Assembly (NCBI GenBank): GCA_039033855.1
Contig: JBCCBV010000002.1
Coordinates: 124,001 to 188,000, forward strand
Source: JBCCBV01 sp039033855
GTDB taxonomy: Bacteria > Planctomycetota > Phycisphaerae > Phycisphaerales > Phycisphaeraceae
Reading direction: 5' to 3'
DNA length: 64,000 nt
Shown here: positions 52,328 to 61,902 of the stretch, piece after piece
How the letters are laid out: the number at the start of each line of letters is the position of its first letter
How positions within the stretch are numbered: the stretch's first letter is position 1
Program-made: the position numbers and the translations under genes
Notes under the pieces: generated by a model
What the model saw: only the letters and a program-made list of their open reading frames with translations
Databases searched by the model: none
Told to the model about the DNA's origin: nothing

Positions 52328-55249
52328 ATGCACGTATTTCCGCCCCCCATCCGCCGTCGATCTAAAGCCCCGCGCTCACATCGCCGCGGCCGCCGCTATT
52401 GGGCCGCATGGCTGGCCGGGTTGCTGCTGACCCCGCTCGCCGCGCCCGCCAGCGCCCACCCCTGGGCCCAGGGCGACCCCGAACTCCCCGACCCCGGTCG
52501 CGAGGCCTACCCCGAATCGCCCGCCCCGGGACTGCCCGAACTCGAAGTCGAAAGCCAGCAGTCCAAGCTCATCGCCCGACTGATCGACGACCCGCTGATC
52601 ACGCCCGACGAGCGCCTGCAACTCCGCATCGAGCACGGCAGCTGGCGCGGGCTCGACCCCGCCAACCTGTCGCCGCGCAACGCCGCCCGCCTGGCCCTGC
52701 TGCGGTGGGAGCTCGACCACCCGGCCCTGCGCCACCCAGACGCCCCATCACTCTGGCGCGCCCAGGCCGCCCGCCGACGCGGCCAGCCCGCGCTATCGAT
52801 CTCAATCGTGCAAGAAATCGAGACCGACGCCGCCAGGCTCGAGCGCGCTAAGGCCTACCTCGACCTCGGCCAGTCCGCCGCCGCCGTGACCGAGCTCGAA
52901 GGCATGCGCGACCGCGCCCAGTGGGGCGGCCCCGCCGCCGACGCCGACGAACTCGTCGCCCAGGCCGAGGCCGTGCTGCTCCTGCACGACCTCGAAGGCG
53001 CCGCCGGCCTGAACAACCACCGGCTGGCTACCGGCCTGCTCGAACGCGTCCGCAACGAAATCGACCCCATCCACCCCGGTGCCCGGGCGCTCGAGTCGCG
53101 CATCTTCTTCGGCAAAGCCGACCCCAAGGCCGGGCAGGAAGCCGCCCAAGAGGCGCTCGCCCTCAACCCCGGCCACGGCCATGCGCTCGCCACCCTCGGG
53201 CTCGAAGCGGTTCGGCGGTTCGACTTCGCCACCGCGTCGAACATTACAAACCAGCTGCGCTCGGTGAACCCGACCCACCCGCTGGCCAACCGCGTGCTGG
53301 CGGCCTCGCTGCTCAAACAGAAAGACCCGCAGGCCGCATTGGCCGTCATCGACGCCGGGCTGGGCCAGCGCCCAACCGACCGCCCGCTGCTGCGCTTGCG
53401 CGCCCAGGCCGCGGCGCTCGCCTACGACGACGCGATGCTGCGCCGCACCGAATCGAACTACCGCGCGCTCGCCGGCCGTGACCCACGCCTCGACGCCGAG
53501 CTCGCAAGCCTCTATAGCGACGCCCGCCAATACACCCAGGCGATTGAGCGCGCCGACGCCGCCCTGGCCCTGCGCCCGGGTTGGTCCATCCCCTTGAGGC
53601 TCCGAGCCGAGGTGCTGATGCAGGACGGACGGATCGCCGACGCCGTGCCCACCCTCCGCGCCGCCCAGGCCGCCGACCCCACCCACCGCGACATCGCAAA
53701 CTACCTCGCCCTGGCCGAGCAGATGGCCCGTTGGCCCACAATCGAGACCGACCACTTCGTCGTCCGCCACTCCCCGTCCGACGCCGCGGGCAATCCGCAC
53801 CCCGACGCCGCCTGGGCCCGCGACATGGCCCGACGGCTCGACGCCTACCACGACGAGTTCGCCGAGCTCTACCAGCACGAACCTTCCCGCAAAACCCAGA
53901 TCGACGTCATGCCGAATGACGACGCCTTCGCCGTGCGCATCATGGGGCTGCCACAGGTCTTTACCGTGGGCGCCTGCACCGGCGACGTCATCGTCTTCAC
54001 CGCCCCACGCGCCGGCGCCGAGCGCCAGTTCGAGTTCTACGACTGGCCGCTGGTGTTCCGCCACGAATACGCCCACGTGGTCACCCTGGGCAAGACCGGC
54101 AACCGCATCCCCCACTGGTTTACCGAAGGCCTGGCCGTGGCTCAGGAAACCACCGGGCGCACCTACGACCGCCAACGCCTGCTGGCCGACGCGCTGGCCA
54201 ACGGCGCCCTCATGCCCATCAACGAGCTGTCCTGGGGGTTCATCCGGCCGAAGACCCCGGGCCAACGCGGACTCGCCTACGCCCAGGCCAACTGGGTTAT
54301 CGAATACCTCCAACACCGCTACGGCCCGGACACCCCCATCCGCATGATGGAACTCCAGGCCGCCGGCGCCACCGACACCCAGGCCCTCGAAGCCGCCACC
54401 GGCGATACCCACGACGACGTTATGGCCGGGTTCCTCGACTGGGCGCAAGACCAAACCGCAAGCTGGGGCCTCGGGCCCACCGGCATCGAAGCCGACGACG
54501 CCGAAGCGCTCTCCACCGTCCTGCAAGGCCTGCTCGGGCAACGCGCCGATCCAAACGCGGTCGAAGACGAAGACGACGCCGGTGCGTCGTCGGTCGCCGA
54601 ACGCCTGACCGAGCTCGCCGAGCGCCTCCCCGACCATCCGGGCGTGCGCCTGGCCTTGGCCCGCCGAGCCGTCGACCGCGCACTCGACCACGATTCTCAT
54701 GAAAACGAGATCGACCACGCAGACCGGCTTCAGACCGCCATGGCCGCCGTCGAGCGCTACCAGGCCGCCCGCCCCGCCGACCCCTGGAGCTATCGCGCCC
54801 GCGCACGCCTGGCCCGCCACGCCGGCGACCCGGCCGCCGAGGCCGAAGCCCTGCGGCACCTCGACCGGGTCGAATCGTCGAGCGCCTACGCCGCCCGGCT
54901 GTCCGACATCGAGGCCGACCGCAACCGCCACGACCTGGCGCTGGCCTGGGTCTTGCGCGCCCTGGATCGCGAGCCTTACAACGCCAGCTTCCGCGAGCGC
55001 GCGGCCCGATTCGCCTTACTCAGCCGCAACACCGACGAGGCCGTGCACCAGCTCACCGGCCTGTCTTTACTCGAACCGCAAACCGCCGAGCACCACGTCC
55101 GTCTGGCGTACCTCTACGACCGCCTCGGCCGGGCCGACGACGCGCGCCAAGCCGCCGAGCAAGCCAAGGCCCTGAACCCCGCCGCACCCGTCGATCGCTT
55201 CTTGATCCAAGACGACGCCGTCCAACCCGCCCCGGCAGCCACGCCGTGA
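52328..55249 (+). CDS. Secreted TPR protein with a gluzincin-type metallopeptidase domain
   Basis: A 973-residue exported protein with a basic start and signal helix (YWAAWLAGLLLTPLAAPASA). Residues 150-470 are tetratricopeptide repeats (AKAYLDLGQSAAAVTELEGM; ALALNPGHGHALATLGLEAV). Residues 475-700 are a 'peptidase MA-like' domain: FRHEYAHVVTLGKTG with H-E-x2-H and, later, PHWFTEGLAVAQE with the third-ligand Glu. More TPRs follow to the end. Such proteins are predicted envelope proteases of unknown substrate. TAAACT lies 11 nt upstream of the ATG. The next gene starts in the stop codon (GTGA). Confidence 0.82.
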   Translation: MHVFPPPIRRRSKAPRSHRRGRRYWAAWLAGLLLTPLAAPASAHPWAQGDPELPDPGREAYPESPAPGLPELEVESQQSKLIARLIDDPLITPDERLQLRIEHGSWRGLDPANLSPRNAARLALLRWELDHPALRHPDAPSLWRAQAARRRGQPALSISIVQEIETDAARLERAKAYLDLGQSAAAVTELEGMRDRAQWGGPAADADELVAQAEAVLLLHDLEGAAGLNNHRLATGLLERVRNEIDPIHPGARALESRIFFGKADPKAGQEAAQEALALNPGHGHALATLGLEAVRRFDFATASNITNQLRSVNPTHPLANRVLAASLLKQKDPQAALAVIDAGLGQRPTDRPLLRLRAQAAALAYDDAMLRRTESNYRALAGRDPRLDAELASLYSDARQYTQAIERADAALALRPGWSIPLRLRAEVLMQDGRIADAVPTLRAAQAADPTHRDIANYLALAEQMARWPTIETDHFVVRHSPSDAAGNPHPDAAWARDMARRLDAYHDEFAELYQHEPSRKTQIDVMPNDDAFAVRIMGLPQVFTVGACTGDVIVFTAPRAGAERQFEFYDWPLVFRHEYAHVVTLGKTGNRIPHWFTEGLAVAQETTGRTYDRQRLLADALANGALMPINELSWGFIRPKTPGQRGLAYAQANWVIEYLQHRYGPDTPIRMMELQAAGATDTQALEAATGDTHDDVMAGFLDWAQDQTASWGLGPTGIEADDAEALSTVLQGLLGQRADPNAVEDEDDAGASSVAERLTELAERLPDHPGVRLALARRAVDRALDHDSHENEIDHADRLQTAMAAVERYQAARPADPWSYRARARLARHAGDPAAEAEALRHLDRVESSSAYAARLSDIEADRNRHDLALAWVLRALDREPYNASFRERAARFALLSRNTDEAVHQLTGLSLLEPQTAEHHVRLAYLYDRLGRADDARQAAEQAKALNPAAPVDRFLIQDDAVQPAPAATP

Positions 55250-57063
55250 GCACCCCGCGCCGTGCGCGGCGCGCTCACCGCCTCATGCACTGGACGTTGG
55301 GGCTGGCCCTCGCCGCCGCGGGCGCCGCGGCCCTTACCACCCCGATCGCCAGACAAGTAACGCACCAGCGCGTGCTCCAAGGCATTGAAAGCCCCAAGCC
55401 CACGGCATTCCAGGAGGCCCTGAGTCATCTTGTATACGTGTCCTTCGACCAACCAAGGCTGGTGGATCAAGCGCTCGATCGTGCGCCCAACCTGAAACCC
55501 AACCGACAACGCGCGCTGCTGACCGCGCTAATCGAGGTCCGCCAAGACGACCCCGACGCCACACAACCGGCCTGGCGTACGCGAACCGAGCAACAACTCG
55601 CCGAGCACCTGCGCCGCCTGACCACCGAGCAAGTGCTGGCGTTGCCGTCTGATCTCGTGCTGCAACCCTTCGCAAGAGCCGATTTGCTCCGACGGGTCGC
55701 CGACCCGCAACCCTTGCCATACCAAGAGTTCGCGGTGCTGTACGTCGCACTCGAGCGCCGCGGGCTTTGGACGCTTCCCAACGTGCCAACCCCAACGTGG
55801 CAACGCGGCCTAATGCTGCCGCTCGAAGCGCTCGGAGATCAAGGCCTCGACCACCCCAAACTCCGCGACCGGGCCATCCAGCAAGTCGCCTGGCGTGCTC
55901 AAGCCCAGCCCACCGATGCGCTGCACCACCAAGCCGCCGCTTCGGTAATAGAGCGCACCTGGCGCCTTGCTTTGCCAGACCCGACTCCGAGCGCAACGCA
56001 CGCGCTGCTCGACACTACCTGCTGGCTTGCGCAAGACCATTGGATAATCAGCGAAGCAGCCCCGACGGCACTCGTCTCACTCCGCACGGCCATGCCCAAA
56101 CTCACGACCCTCCCCGATGTGCACGGGCGAGCGCAGTGGGTCCTCCAGCACGCCGGGCCGCCGGTTTCACTGGCCGTAGAACGGCGAGCGCAAACCGAGT
56201 TCGACCAAGCGCATCTGGATGCAACCCCGATTGAGCGCCTGATCGACGATGTCCGCCAGGCCGTCAAACAACCCCGGGGAGCGCCGCTGGCCGTAGCGTG
56301 CCTGCGCCTGGCCGACGCCGTGGTCCTTCGCGACGACCCGGCCGAGCGCGACACGCTCCGCGCCTTCGCCGGCGAACTGCTAACCCGGTACGACGACCGC
56401 GCACGCCTGGCCGGGGCCGCGCTGGTCGGGCTCACCGACGTCGCGCCCACCCGCGTGGTCGGACCGCTCGATCGTTTGAACCGACTCGATCCGCCCATCT
56501 CACTCGCACAAGCGCACGCCCTGCCCGATGAAGCCCTTCCTGCCCTCGGCCTGGAGCGCGTTGATGCGTTGCGCCACGCCTTGCGCATCGAACCCGACCC
56601 GGCGCTACGCTTTGCGTTCGAGGCCGCCGAGCGCTTGCGACAAGCCCGCCCATTCGAGTTGAGCAACGCCACGCCGAGCGACAAGCCGCCCGCCGCACTG
56701 CCGCCCCGCGCGTCGCTCGCCCGGCTGCCCGCCGACCTGCAACCGCTCGCCTGGGCGCTGCGTGTCCGGCTGAACCCATGCGCAGGCTGGCAGGACGCCT
56801 TCCCGCGCACCGGCCCGGCCGCGATCGATGTCGCATCGCTGACCCGCACACATGCCGGCGCCGAGTTGATCGAGCACCTGTCGGCCGGGCGGGCGCCGCG
56901 CGTCGATCCGCTTTACGCGGGCGCAGACTCCTCGGCCACTGGGGCAGGTTCCCCTGGCCGCACAATGCAAATCCTTCGCCTCGGCGACTGGACCCGGCTC
57001 GGGCGCCCTTCTAGCCTCGACCCTCATGAGCCGACTCGCCCCGACGCAGCACCCGATCCTTGA
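55246..57063 (+). CDS. Large Ala/Leu-rich protein with a membrane anchor, unknown function
   Basis: A 605-residue protein: one N-terminal transmembrane helix (HWTLGLALAAAGAAALTTPI), then helical text throughout, rich in Ala, Leu, Arg and Pro, with repeated charged helices (RAQTEFDQAHLDATPIERLI; ALRFAFEAAERLRQARPFEL). It may be an alpha-solenoid of HEAT/TPR kind, but I recognise no family. GTG start overlaps the upstream metallopeptidase stop, so the two are probably a functional pair. Its 3' end overlaps the nitroreductase gene by 38 bp in another frame. Confidence 0.65.
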   Translation: MSTPRRARRAHRLMHWTLGLALAAAGAAALTTPIARQVTHQRVLQGIESPKPTAFQEALSHLVYVSFDQPRLVDQALDRAPNLKPNRQRALLTALIEVRQDDPDATQPAWRTRTEQQLAEHLRRLTTEQVLALPSDLVLQPFARADLLRRVADPQPLPYQEFAVLYVALERRGLWTLPNVPTPTWQRGLMLPLEALGDQGLDHPKLRDRAIQQVAWRAQAQPTDALHHQAAASVIERTWRLALPDPTPSATHALLDTTCWLAQDHWIISEAAPTALVSLRTAMPKLTTLPDVHGRAQWVLQHAGPPVSLAVERRAQTEFDQAHLDATPIERLIDDVRQAVKQPRGAPLAVACLRLADAVVLRDDPAERDTLRAFAGELLTRYDDRARLAGAALVGLTDVAPTRVVGPLDRLNRLDPPISLAQAHALPDEALPALGLERVDALRHALRIEPDPALRFAFEAAERLRQARPFELSNATPSDKPPAALPPRASLARLPADLQPLAWALRVRLNPCAGWQDAFPRTGPAAIDVASLTRTHAGAELIEHLSAGRAPRVDPLYAGADSSATGAGSPGRTMQILRLGDWTRLGRPSSLDPHEPTRPDAAPDP

Positions 57064-57631
57064 CGCCGTCCGCCAGCGCTGGAGCCCCCGCGCTTACGAC
57101 CCGGCCGCCCGCATCTCCGCCGACGACCTGCGCACGATGTTCGAGGCCGCCGCCTGGGCGTCGTCTTCGTTCAACGAACAGCCCTGGCGGTTCGTCCTGG
57201 CCACGCCCGACGATCCGCAGCGGTTCCAAGCGATCCTTGAGACCATGGCCGAGGTCAACCAGGCCTGGGCCCGCTCCGCCAGCGTGCTCATCGCCACCAT
57301 CGGAAAAACTGATTTTTCCAAGAACGGCGACCCCAACCGATGCTGGCAGCACGACCTCGGACAGGCGATGGCGCACTTGTCGCTCCAGGCCGCGGCGCTC
57401 GGCTGGCAGGTGCACCAGATGGCCGGCGTCAATCTCGACGCGCTAAGCAACGCCGTCGGCGTACCCGAAGGCTTTGAGCCGTTCACCGTCAGCGCCATCG
57501 GCAGGCCCGGCCGGGCCGAAGACCTGCCCGAACCGTGGATGCGCAAAGCCGAAACCGGCCCGCGGGTCCGCAAACCGCTGGGCGAGGTCGTCTTCGCCGA
57601 CTGGGGCCAGCCCGCGCCCGAGGTCGCCTGA
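57026..57631 (+). CDS. Nitroreductase-family flavoprotein
   Basis: A 201-residue FMN-dependent oxidoreductase: IRQRWSPRAYDP-type start (here AVRQRWSPRAYDPAARISAD), AAAWASSSFNEQPWRFVLAT binding FMN phosphate, and QAMAHLSLQAAALGWQVHQM in the dimer helix. The C-terminal PVRKPLGEVVF-like end (RVRKPLGEVVFADWG) is typical. The substrate of such enzymes is broad. TAGCCT ends 8 nt before the ATG, inside the end of the previous gene, so it likely has its own leaderless transcript. Confidence 0.88.
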   Translation: MSRLAPTQHPILDAVRQRWSPRAYDPAARISADDLRTMFEAAAWASSSFNEQPWRFVLATPDDPQRFQAILETMAEVNQAWARSASVLIATIGKTDFSKNGDPNRCWQHDLGQAMAHLSLQAAALGWQVHQMAGVNLDALSNAVGVPEGFEPFTVSAIGRPGRAEDLPEPWMRKAETGPRVRKPLGEVVFADWGQPAPEVA

Positions 57632-57637
57632 ACCGCG

Positions 57638-60040
57638 CTACTCCCCGGCGCGTTGAGCCGCGTCCAGAAACACGTTGGTCAAAAAGTCTTGAGCCGTTTC
57701 CGGCGTGTAGCCCGCCACACCGGCCCGGCGGAGCGCCATGGCGCCCAGCGATACGTCGAGCTGGCTGACCAGGATCGCCGGGCGATCGCCCTCGAAGAAG
57801 GCCTCGACCGACAAGCCTCCGCCGGCCGCGCCTGGCTGCAACAGGCTGGCCGCCCGACGCGCCGCACGGCGGACATCACGCCCGCCGGTTAGCCCTTGTC
57901 CGGTCGTCAAGTAAGTCCCCGCGACCGCACGCGGCGCTTCGGATCGACGGGCGATGATCGCTGCGCTGGCCGAGGTGGCGAAACTGCCGACGCCGCCGAT
58001 CGTCTCGATCAGCACGACGCAGCCTGCCGAAACCACCGCATCGACCCCGGACAGTTCCGCGTCGCCCCACTCGACCGCGTCGATGCCGGACACCACCATC
58101 ACATCGGGCGACGCCTCGCCCCAAGGCCTGGGGTCTTCCAGAGCGTTCCGCCCGGCCCCGCGACGCCCCGCGCCACGCTCGGCCGATGGTTCGACGAGCG
58201 CCCACGGCCGCACGTCCAGGTCGATGCCCTGCTCGGCCAGCAACGTTCGGCGCAACGCCTCGAATCGCAACGGCTCGATGACCGGCGCGCCGCCCGCCGA
58301 CGCCAGTCCGACCCGCAGGGTTTGCCGGGCCGCGGCACCTTCGACCGGCGCAGGCATTGCCTGCTCAAGCCTCGGCCGGTGCCGACCGCGCTCGGTGCAC
58401 AACGCCAGCAGGTTGAGCATCGCCCGCCATGCGCCCGCGTCGCCGGGCCGGTCGTCCGATTGGAACGTCTTGCCCCAATCGCCGCGGGGCAGCACGATCA
58501 AGTCGCGTACGCCGTTGGACAGCACGCTGACCCGCACCGATGGCCCGGCCGGGTACACCAGCGTCGATACCGGGTGGTCGCGCCCGCCGGGCTTGAACCC
58601 GCCCAGCCCGGGGTAGAGCCTTTGGCCAAGCTGACGAATCGAACGCTCGAACCCGCGCCCGCCCCGCTGCGGAACCGCCACCAGCGTGCCGCCGAGGTCG
58701 AGGTAACGCTTGAGCCGAGCCGCTTGGGCGTCGGTCAGTTCGAGCGCCTCGCGCCCGGTCAGGTACATCAGTGGCGCGTCCAGCCAGCGGTCGGGGTCGC
58801 CGTCGATCGACACCACCTGCCAGCCGAGCTCGCGCTCGTGGAAGTCGGACACGAACCGGTTGAGGAAGTACACGTCGTTCGGCCGGTCGTTCCACGCGTA
58901 GCCGGGGATCGACAGCTTGTTGATCCACAACGGCGTGTCGCCGCGCGACAAGAACGCCAGCGCAAACGCCGTTTCGATCAGCGGGCTTGAGCCGAGCGAG
59001 GTCTGCCCAGCGGTCACGCGCCCGCCGCGCTCGCGCGCCAGGTACCACCCGGCGCCGTCGCGGTACCAGTCGCGCCCGCCCAGGCGTGTCAGCCCGGCCG
59101 CCTGACCCACGCGCTCGATGGCGTACCAGTACACACCCGGCCAGTTGGCGTCGCGACCGGTGATCGGGCCGCCGGCGTACGCCCCGTCGAGCCAGGCCAG
59201 GCCGCGGTCGATCGACTGCTGCGTCGGCCCGTGCGGACGGTCGGCGTCGCGGTCCAGGTGGTGCTGGCTGAGGATCAACAGCGTGAGCCCGGCGCAGGTC
59301 ATCCCGCCGTCGGCCGGCGTGTTGCGGCGCGACGTGCCCAGCCCGTAGTTCCACCCGCCCGGCGCCAGTTGGAACGCCAGCCCCCAGGCCCGCAGGTCTT
59401 CCCACACGCGCTTGTCCACCCGGCCGCCGCGCTTGGTCCACTCCCAGGCGCCGAGCGCCCCGTACTGCGTGCGCGAAAGGCTGTTGCGCGCCTGCATCGC
59501 GAGCGCCGGCGTCACGCGAATCGGACGCACGTACTCGCGCGGGGCCGACGTGTAATCCCACAGCCCGCCGCGCTGCCAGGCGAGCAGGCGTTTGCCATCG
59601 GCTTCGAGCAACTCACCAAAGGGCTGGCCTTCGCCAGAAGGAAGCTGGGCCCAGACGTGCATCCGGAACGACAGCGCGTACACGCCGTGCATGTCGACCC
59701 CGCGCAGGTATCCAAGCGCCCGCTCGATCTCGGGCTTTTGGTACGGCTCGCCCGACACGAGCAGGGCATAGGTCACCAGCGCCGTTTCGCCTCCTTGGAC
59801 CCGCCGGTTGCGCAAGAAGTCCTCAGACCACCCTTCGGCGCTCTGCTCCCACGACCCATCGGGCTGCTGCTGGGCGTACAGCCAGGCCCGCATGCGATCC
59901 ATCGACGCCTGCACGCCGTCTGCGGTGGGGTCGACACCCCCGCGCTGAGCCAACGCCGCGCCCGGCGCCCACAACGCAAGCACAAGGCAAAGACACCGCC
60001 ACCACGCCAGCCGTCGCGAGGTCGATCGAAGTGGATTCAC
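57638..60040 (-). CDS. Secreted DUF4159 protein with terpene-cyclase-like toroid domain
   Basis: An 800-residue exported protein: signal peptide (WWRCLCLVLALWAPGAALAQ). Residues 40-385 have the alpha/alpha-toroid look of prenyltransferase/squalene-cyclase repeats (LYAQQQPDGSWEQSAEG; LAWQRGGLWDYTS; GGMTCAGLTLLIL). DUF4159 follows (residues 390-560: NDVYFLNRFVSDFHERELGW, YLTGREALELTDAQAARLKR, LDLGGTLVAVPQRGG). Such proteins are common in planctomycetes; function unknown. GTG 60040 with GGGAGGG 6-12 nt upstream. It directly follows the kinase gene and is probably its operon partner. Confidence 0.82.
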   Translation of the reverse strand: MNPLRSTSRRLAWWRCLCLVLALWAPGAALAQRGGVDPTADGVQASMDRMRAWLYAQQQPDGSWEQSAEGWSEDFLRNRRVQGGETALVTYALLVSGEPYQKPEIERALGYLRGVDMHGVYALSFRMHVWAQLPSGEGQPFGELLEADGKRLLAWQRGGLWDYTSAPREYVRPIRVTPALAMQARNSLSRTQYGALGAWEWTKRGGRVDKRVWEDLRAWGLAFQLAPGGWNYGLGTSRRNTPADGGMTCAGLTLLILSQHHLDRDADRPHGPTQQSIDRGLAWLDGAYAGGPITGRDANWPGVYWYAIERVGQAAGLTRLGGRDWYRDGAGWYLARERGGRVTAGQTSLGSSPLIETAFALAFLSRGDTPLWINKLSIPGYAWNDRPNDVYFLNRFVSDFHERELGWQVVSIDGDPDRWLDAPLMYLTGREALELTDAQAARLKRYLDLGGTLVAVPQRGGRGFERSIRQLGQRLYPGLGGFKPGGRDHPVSTLVYPAGPSVRVSVLSNGVRDLIVLPRGDWGKTFQSDDRPGDAGAWRAMLNLLALCTERGRHRPRLEQAMPAPVEGAAARQTLRVGLASAGGAPVIEPLRFEALRRTLLAEQGIDLDVRPWALVEPSAERGAGRRGAGRNALEDPRPWGEASPDVMVVSGIDAVEWGDAELSGVDAVVSAGCVVLIETIGGVGSFATSASAAIIARRSEAPRAVAGTYLTTGQGLTGGRDVRRAARRAASLLQPGAAGGGLSVEAFFEGDRPAILVSQLDVSLGAMALRRAGVAGYTPETAQDFLTNVFLDAAQRAGE

Positions 60041-60064
60041 AAGAGGCCCTCCCCGGCCGGGCAA

Positions 60065-60910
60065 TTACCTCGACGCCGCCGCCCGACCGACCTGGCTGGC
60101 CGCGATCGCCAGCCGGTCCTTGAACTGCTTCATCGTCGCCGGGCGGTCCATCGGGTCCGACTCGATGCAGCTCATCACCAGCGTCGACAGCGCCGGCGGC
60201 AGCGTGGAGTCGATCTCCAGCGGCGCCGGGGGCTTGGGCGCCCGCTTGGCTTCCACCTTGAGCTTGCCCGCGTCGTTACCCCGAGGAATCAGCGTGGGCA
60301 CAAAGTTGCCCGTCAGCAGCCAGTACATCGTCGCGCCGAGGTTGAACACGTCGGTCCGCGCGGTGATGGCTTTGCGGTGCACCTGTTCGGGGGCGATGTA
60401 GTCCGGCGTGCCCTGGATCCGCTCTTTGCGCGTCCCCACGGCGCAAGACTGGCCGAAGTCGATCACCTTCACCTCGCCGGTGGTCGAGATCATGATGTTG
60501 TTGGGCTTGAGGTCGGCGTGCACATACCCGGCGTCGTGCATGGCGCCCAACCCGTCGGCCACCTTGTCGAGCACCGCGCAGAACTGGGCCGGCCCGGGCG
60601 GCTTCTGCGCCTCGAGCGTCTTGCCCCGGATCAGCTCCATGAGCACCAACACCTCGGTCGTCTTAATGAGCGCCCGCTGGCGGATCAGCCGGTGGCTCTT
60701 GCGGAGCACCGCGTGGTCGAAGTTCTTCGCTAGCTCGTGCTCGGAGATCGCCTGGTCGAGGAACCGCTGGTCGCTCGGGCCGTTCTTGATCACCCGCTTG
60801 AGGCAGAAGCTCTGGCCCTTCTTGTCGCGCACTTCATAGAGCGTGCTCTTGGCCCCCGTTCCCAGGGTGCCCAGCACGTCGAAACCCGCGATCTGGTGAA
60901 AGCCCGCCAT
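60065..60910 (-). CDS. Hanks-type serine/threonine protein kinase
   Basis: A 281-residue soluble kinase with all main motifs: glycine loop (GTLGTGAKSTLYEV), Lys in FCLKRVIKNG, catalytic loop GYVHADLKPNNIMI (HAD in place of HRD), DFGQS, and IAPEQVH in subdomain VIII. There is no transmembrane helix or sensor domain, so it is a kinase-only form. ATG 60910 has GAGG upstream; an earlier in-frame start at 60955 adds 15 residues. It sits directly before the secreted DUF4159 gene, which lies across the membrane, so a physical link is uncertain. Confidence 0.88.
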   Translation of the reverse strand: MAGFHQIAGFDVLGTLGTGAKSTLYEVRDKKGQSFCLKRVIKNGPSDQRFLDQAISEHELAKNFDHAVLRKSHRLIRQRALIKTTEVLVLMELIRGKTLEAQKPPGPAQFCAVLDKVADGLGAMHDAGYVHADLKPNNIMISTTGEVKVIDFGQSCAVGTRKERIQGTPDYIAPEQVHRKAITARTDVFNLGATMYWLLTGNFVPTLIPRGNDAGKLKVEAKRAPKPPAPLEIDSTLPPALSTLVMSCIESDPMDRPATMKQFKDRLAIAASQVGRAAASR

Positions 60911-61113
60911 GCCCTCGCCGACCCCACGCAAGACCGATTGCACACGACGGACCAATCCAGACCCCGTGCGCCACGGAACGTGACCGCAAGTCCGGATGAC
61001 AACCTAACAAGCCTACCACAGCCCGCCGGGCAGACCGGGACGCGGCTTGGATTCACCGCGAACCCCGAGAGGGGGTCTCAAAAAAGCGGCTTCTGAAAAA
61101 GAGGGTGAGCGAC

Positions 61114-61740
61114 TCAGAGACCGGCCATGGCTCGGCGGACCGCCTCGGCCACGCGTTCGGCGTCCGGCGACCCGGGGCCCAGGTCGATGTGAACCTGGGC
61201 AGGCCCGATCGACAAACGCTCGCAGAGCACCCGCACCGCCCAGCCCAGCTCGCGGAGCTGCGCGGGGGTGTAGCCCCGGCCGGACTTGTCTTCCACCAGG
61301 CACACGCCGATACCGTGCTCGTTGAACCACCGGCCCTGATCGCCATCGACGTAGGCACCGGCCTCTTGATCCATCCATCGCTGCGACACCTCGATCGTGC
61401 CGTCGCGCTTGCCCGTGCCGTTGTTGATAACCAGGTGGTAGCCCGAATCGACGGCCCCGGCCTGGCGATACGCCCGGTCGAGGTCTTCCATCGAGCCGGT
61501 CAGGCCCCGGCTGCCGTGGATCACCACCACCCGCCAAGGCGTTTCGCTTCCAGAAAACTTCGACAAAGGCTCGACGAGTTGGTCGTCCGGCCCTTCGACG
61601 CCCCGGGTATCGATCGACGACAGCGACGCCGCCGGCAACGGCCCGGACTGGGTCGGTTGCAGCAGCATGAGCGCACCGCTGACGAGCGTCATGCCCACCA
61701 CCAGCGACGTCAGCACCACAATCGTCCGTCTTTCAGGCAT
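61114..61740 (-). CDS. Membrane-anchored peptidoglycan recognition / amidase-like protein
   Basis: A 208-residue protein with one N-terminal helix (IVVLTSLVVGMTLVSGALML). The domain from residue 68 resembles amidase_2/PGRP: RVVVIHGSRGLTGSM (first zinc-type His), SGYHLVINNGTGKRDGTIEV (second His region), and a late VHIDLGPGSPD. It probably binds or cleaves peptidoglycan in the periplasm. Whether all zinc ligands are present is doubtful, since the third is a His in a changed context (QVHIDLGP). The ribosome site is unclear. Confidence 0.72.
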   Translation of the reverse strand: MPERRTIVVLTSLVVGMTLVSGALMLLQPTQSGPLPAASLSSIDTRGVEGPDDQLVEPLSKFSGSETPWRVVVIHGSRGLTGSMEDLDRAYRQAGAVDSGYHLVINNGTGKRDGTIEVSQRWMDQEAGAYVDGDQGRWFNEHGIGVCLVEDKSGRGYTPAQLRELGWAVRVLCERLSIGPAQVHIDLGPGSPDAERVAEAVRRAMAGL

Positions 61741-61902
61741 GCGTACCGTGTCCCGTCCTGCGATCCGTCGGGGTCTGGCGTGGGGTCGGCCGAGTCGAGC
61801 AGGCCCTACGCGTTTCCCTTTACATCCTTCATCGGGCCCTGCCCCCGCTGGCTTTGAAAACCGGGCCGTCAAACCGCACGCAAGGTCCGATCTGCAACGC
61901 CT

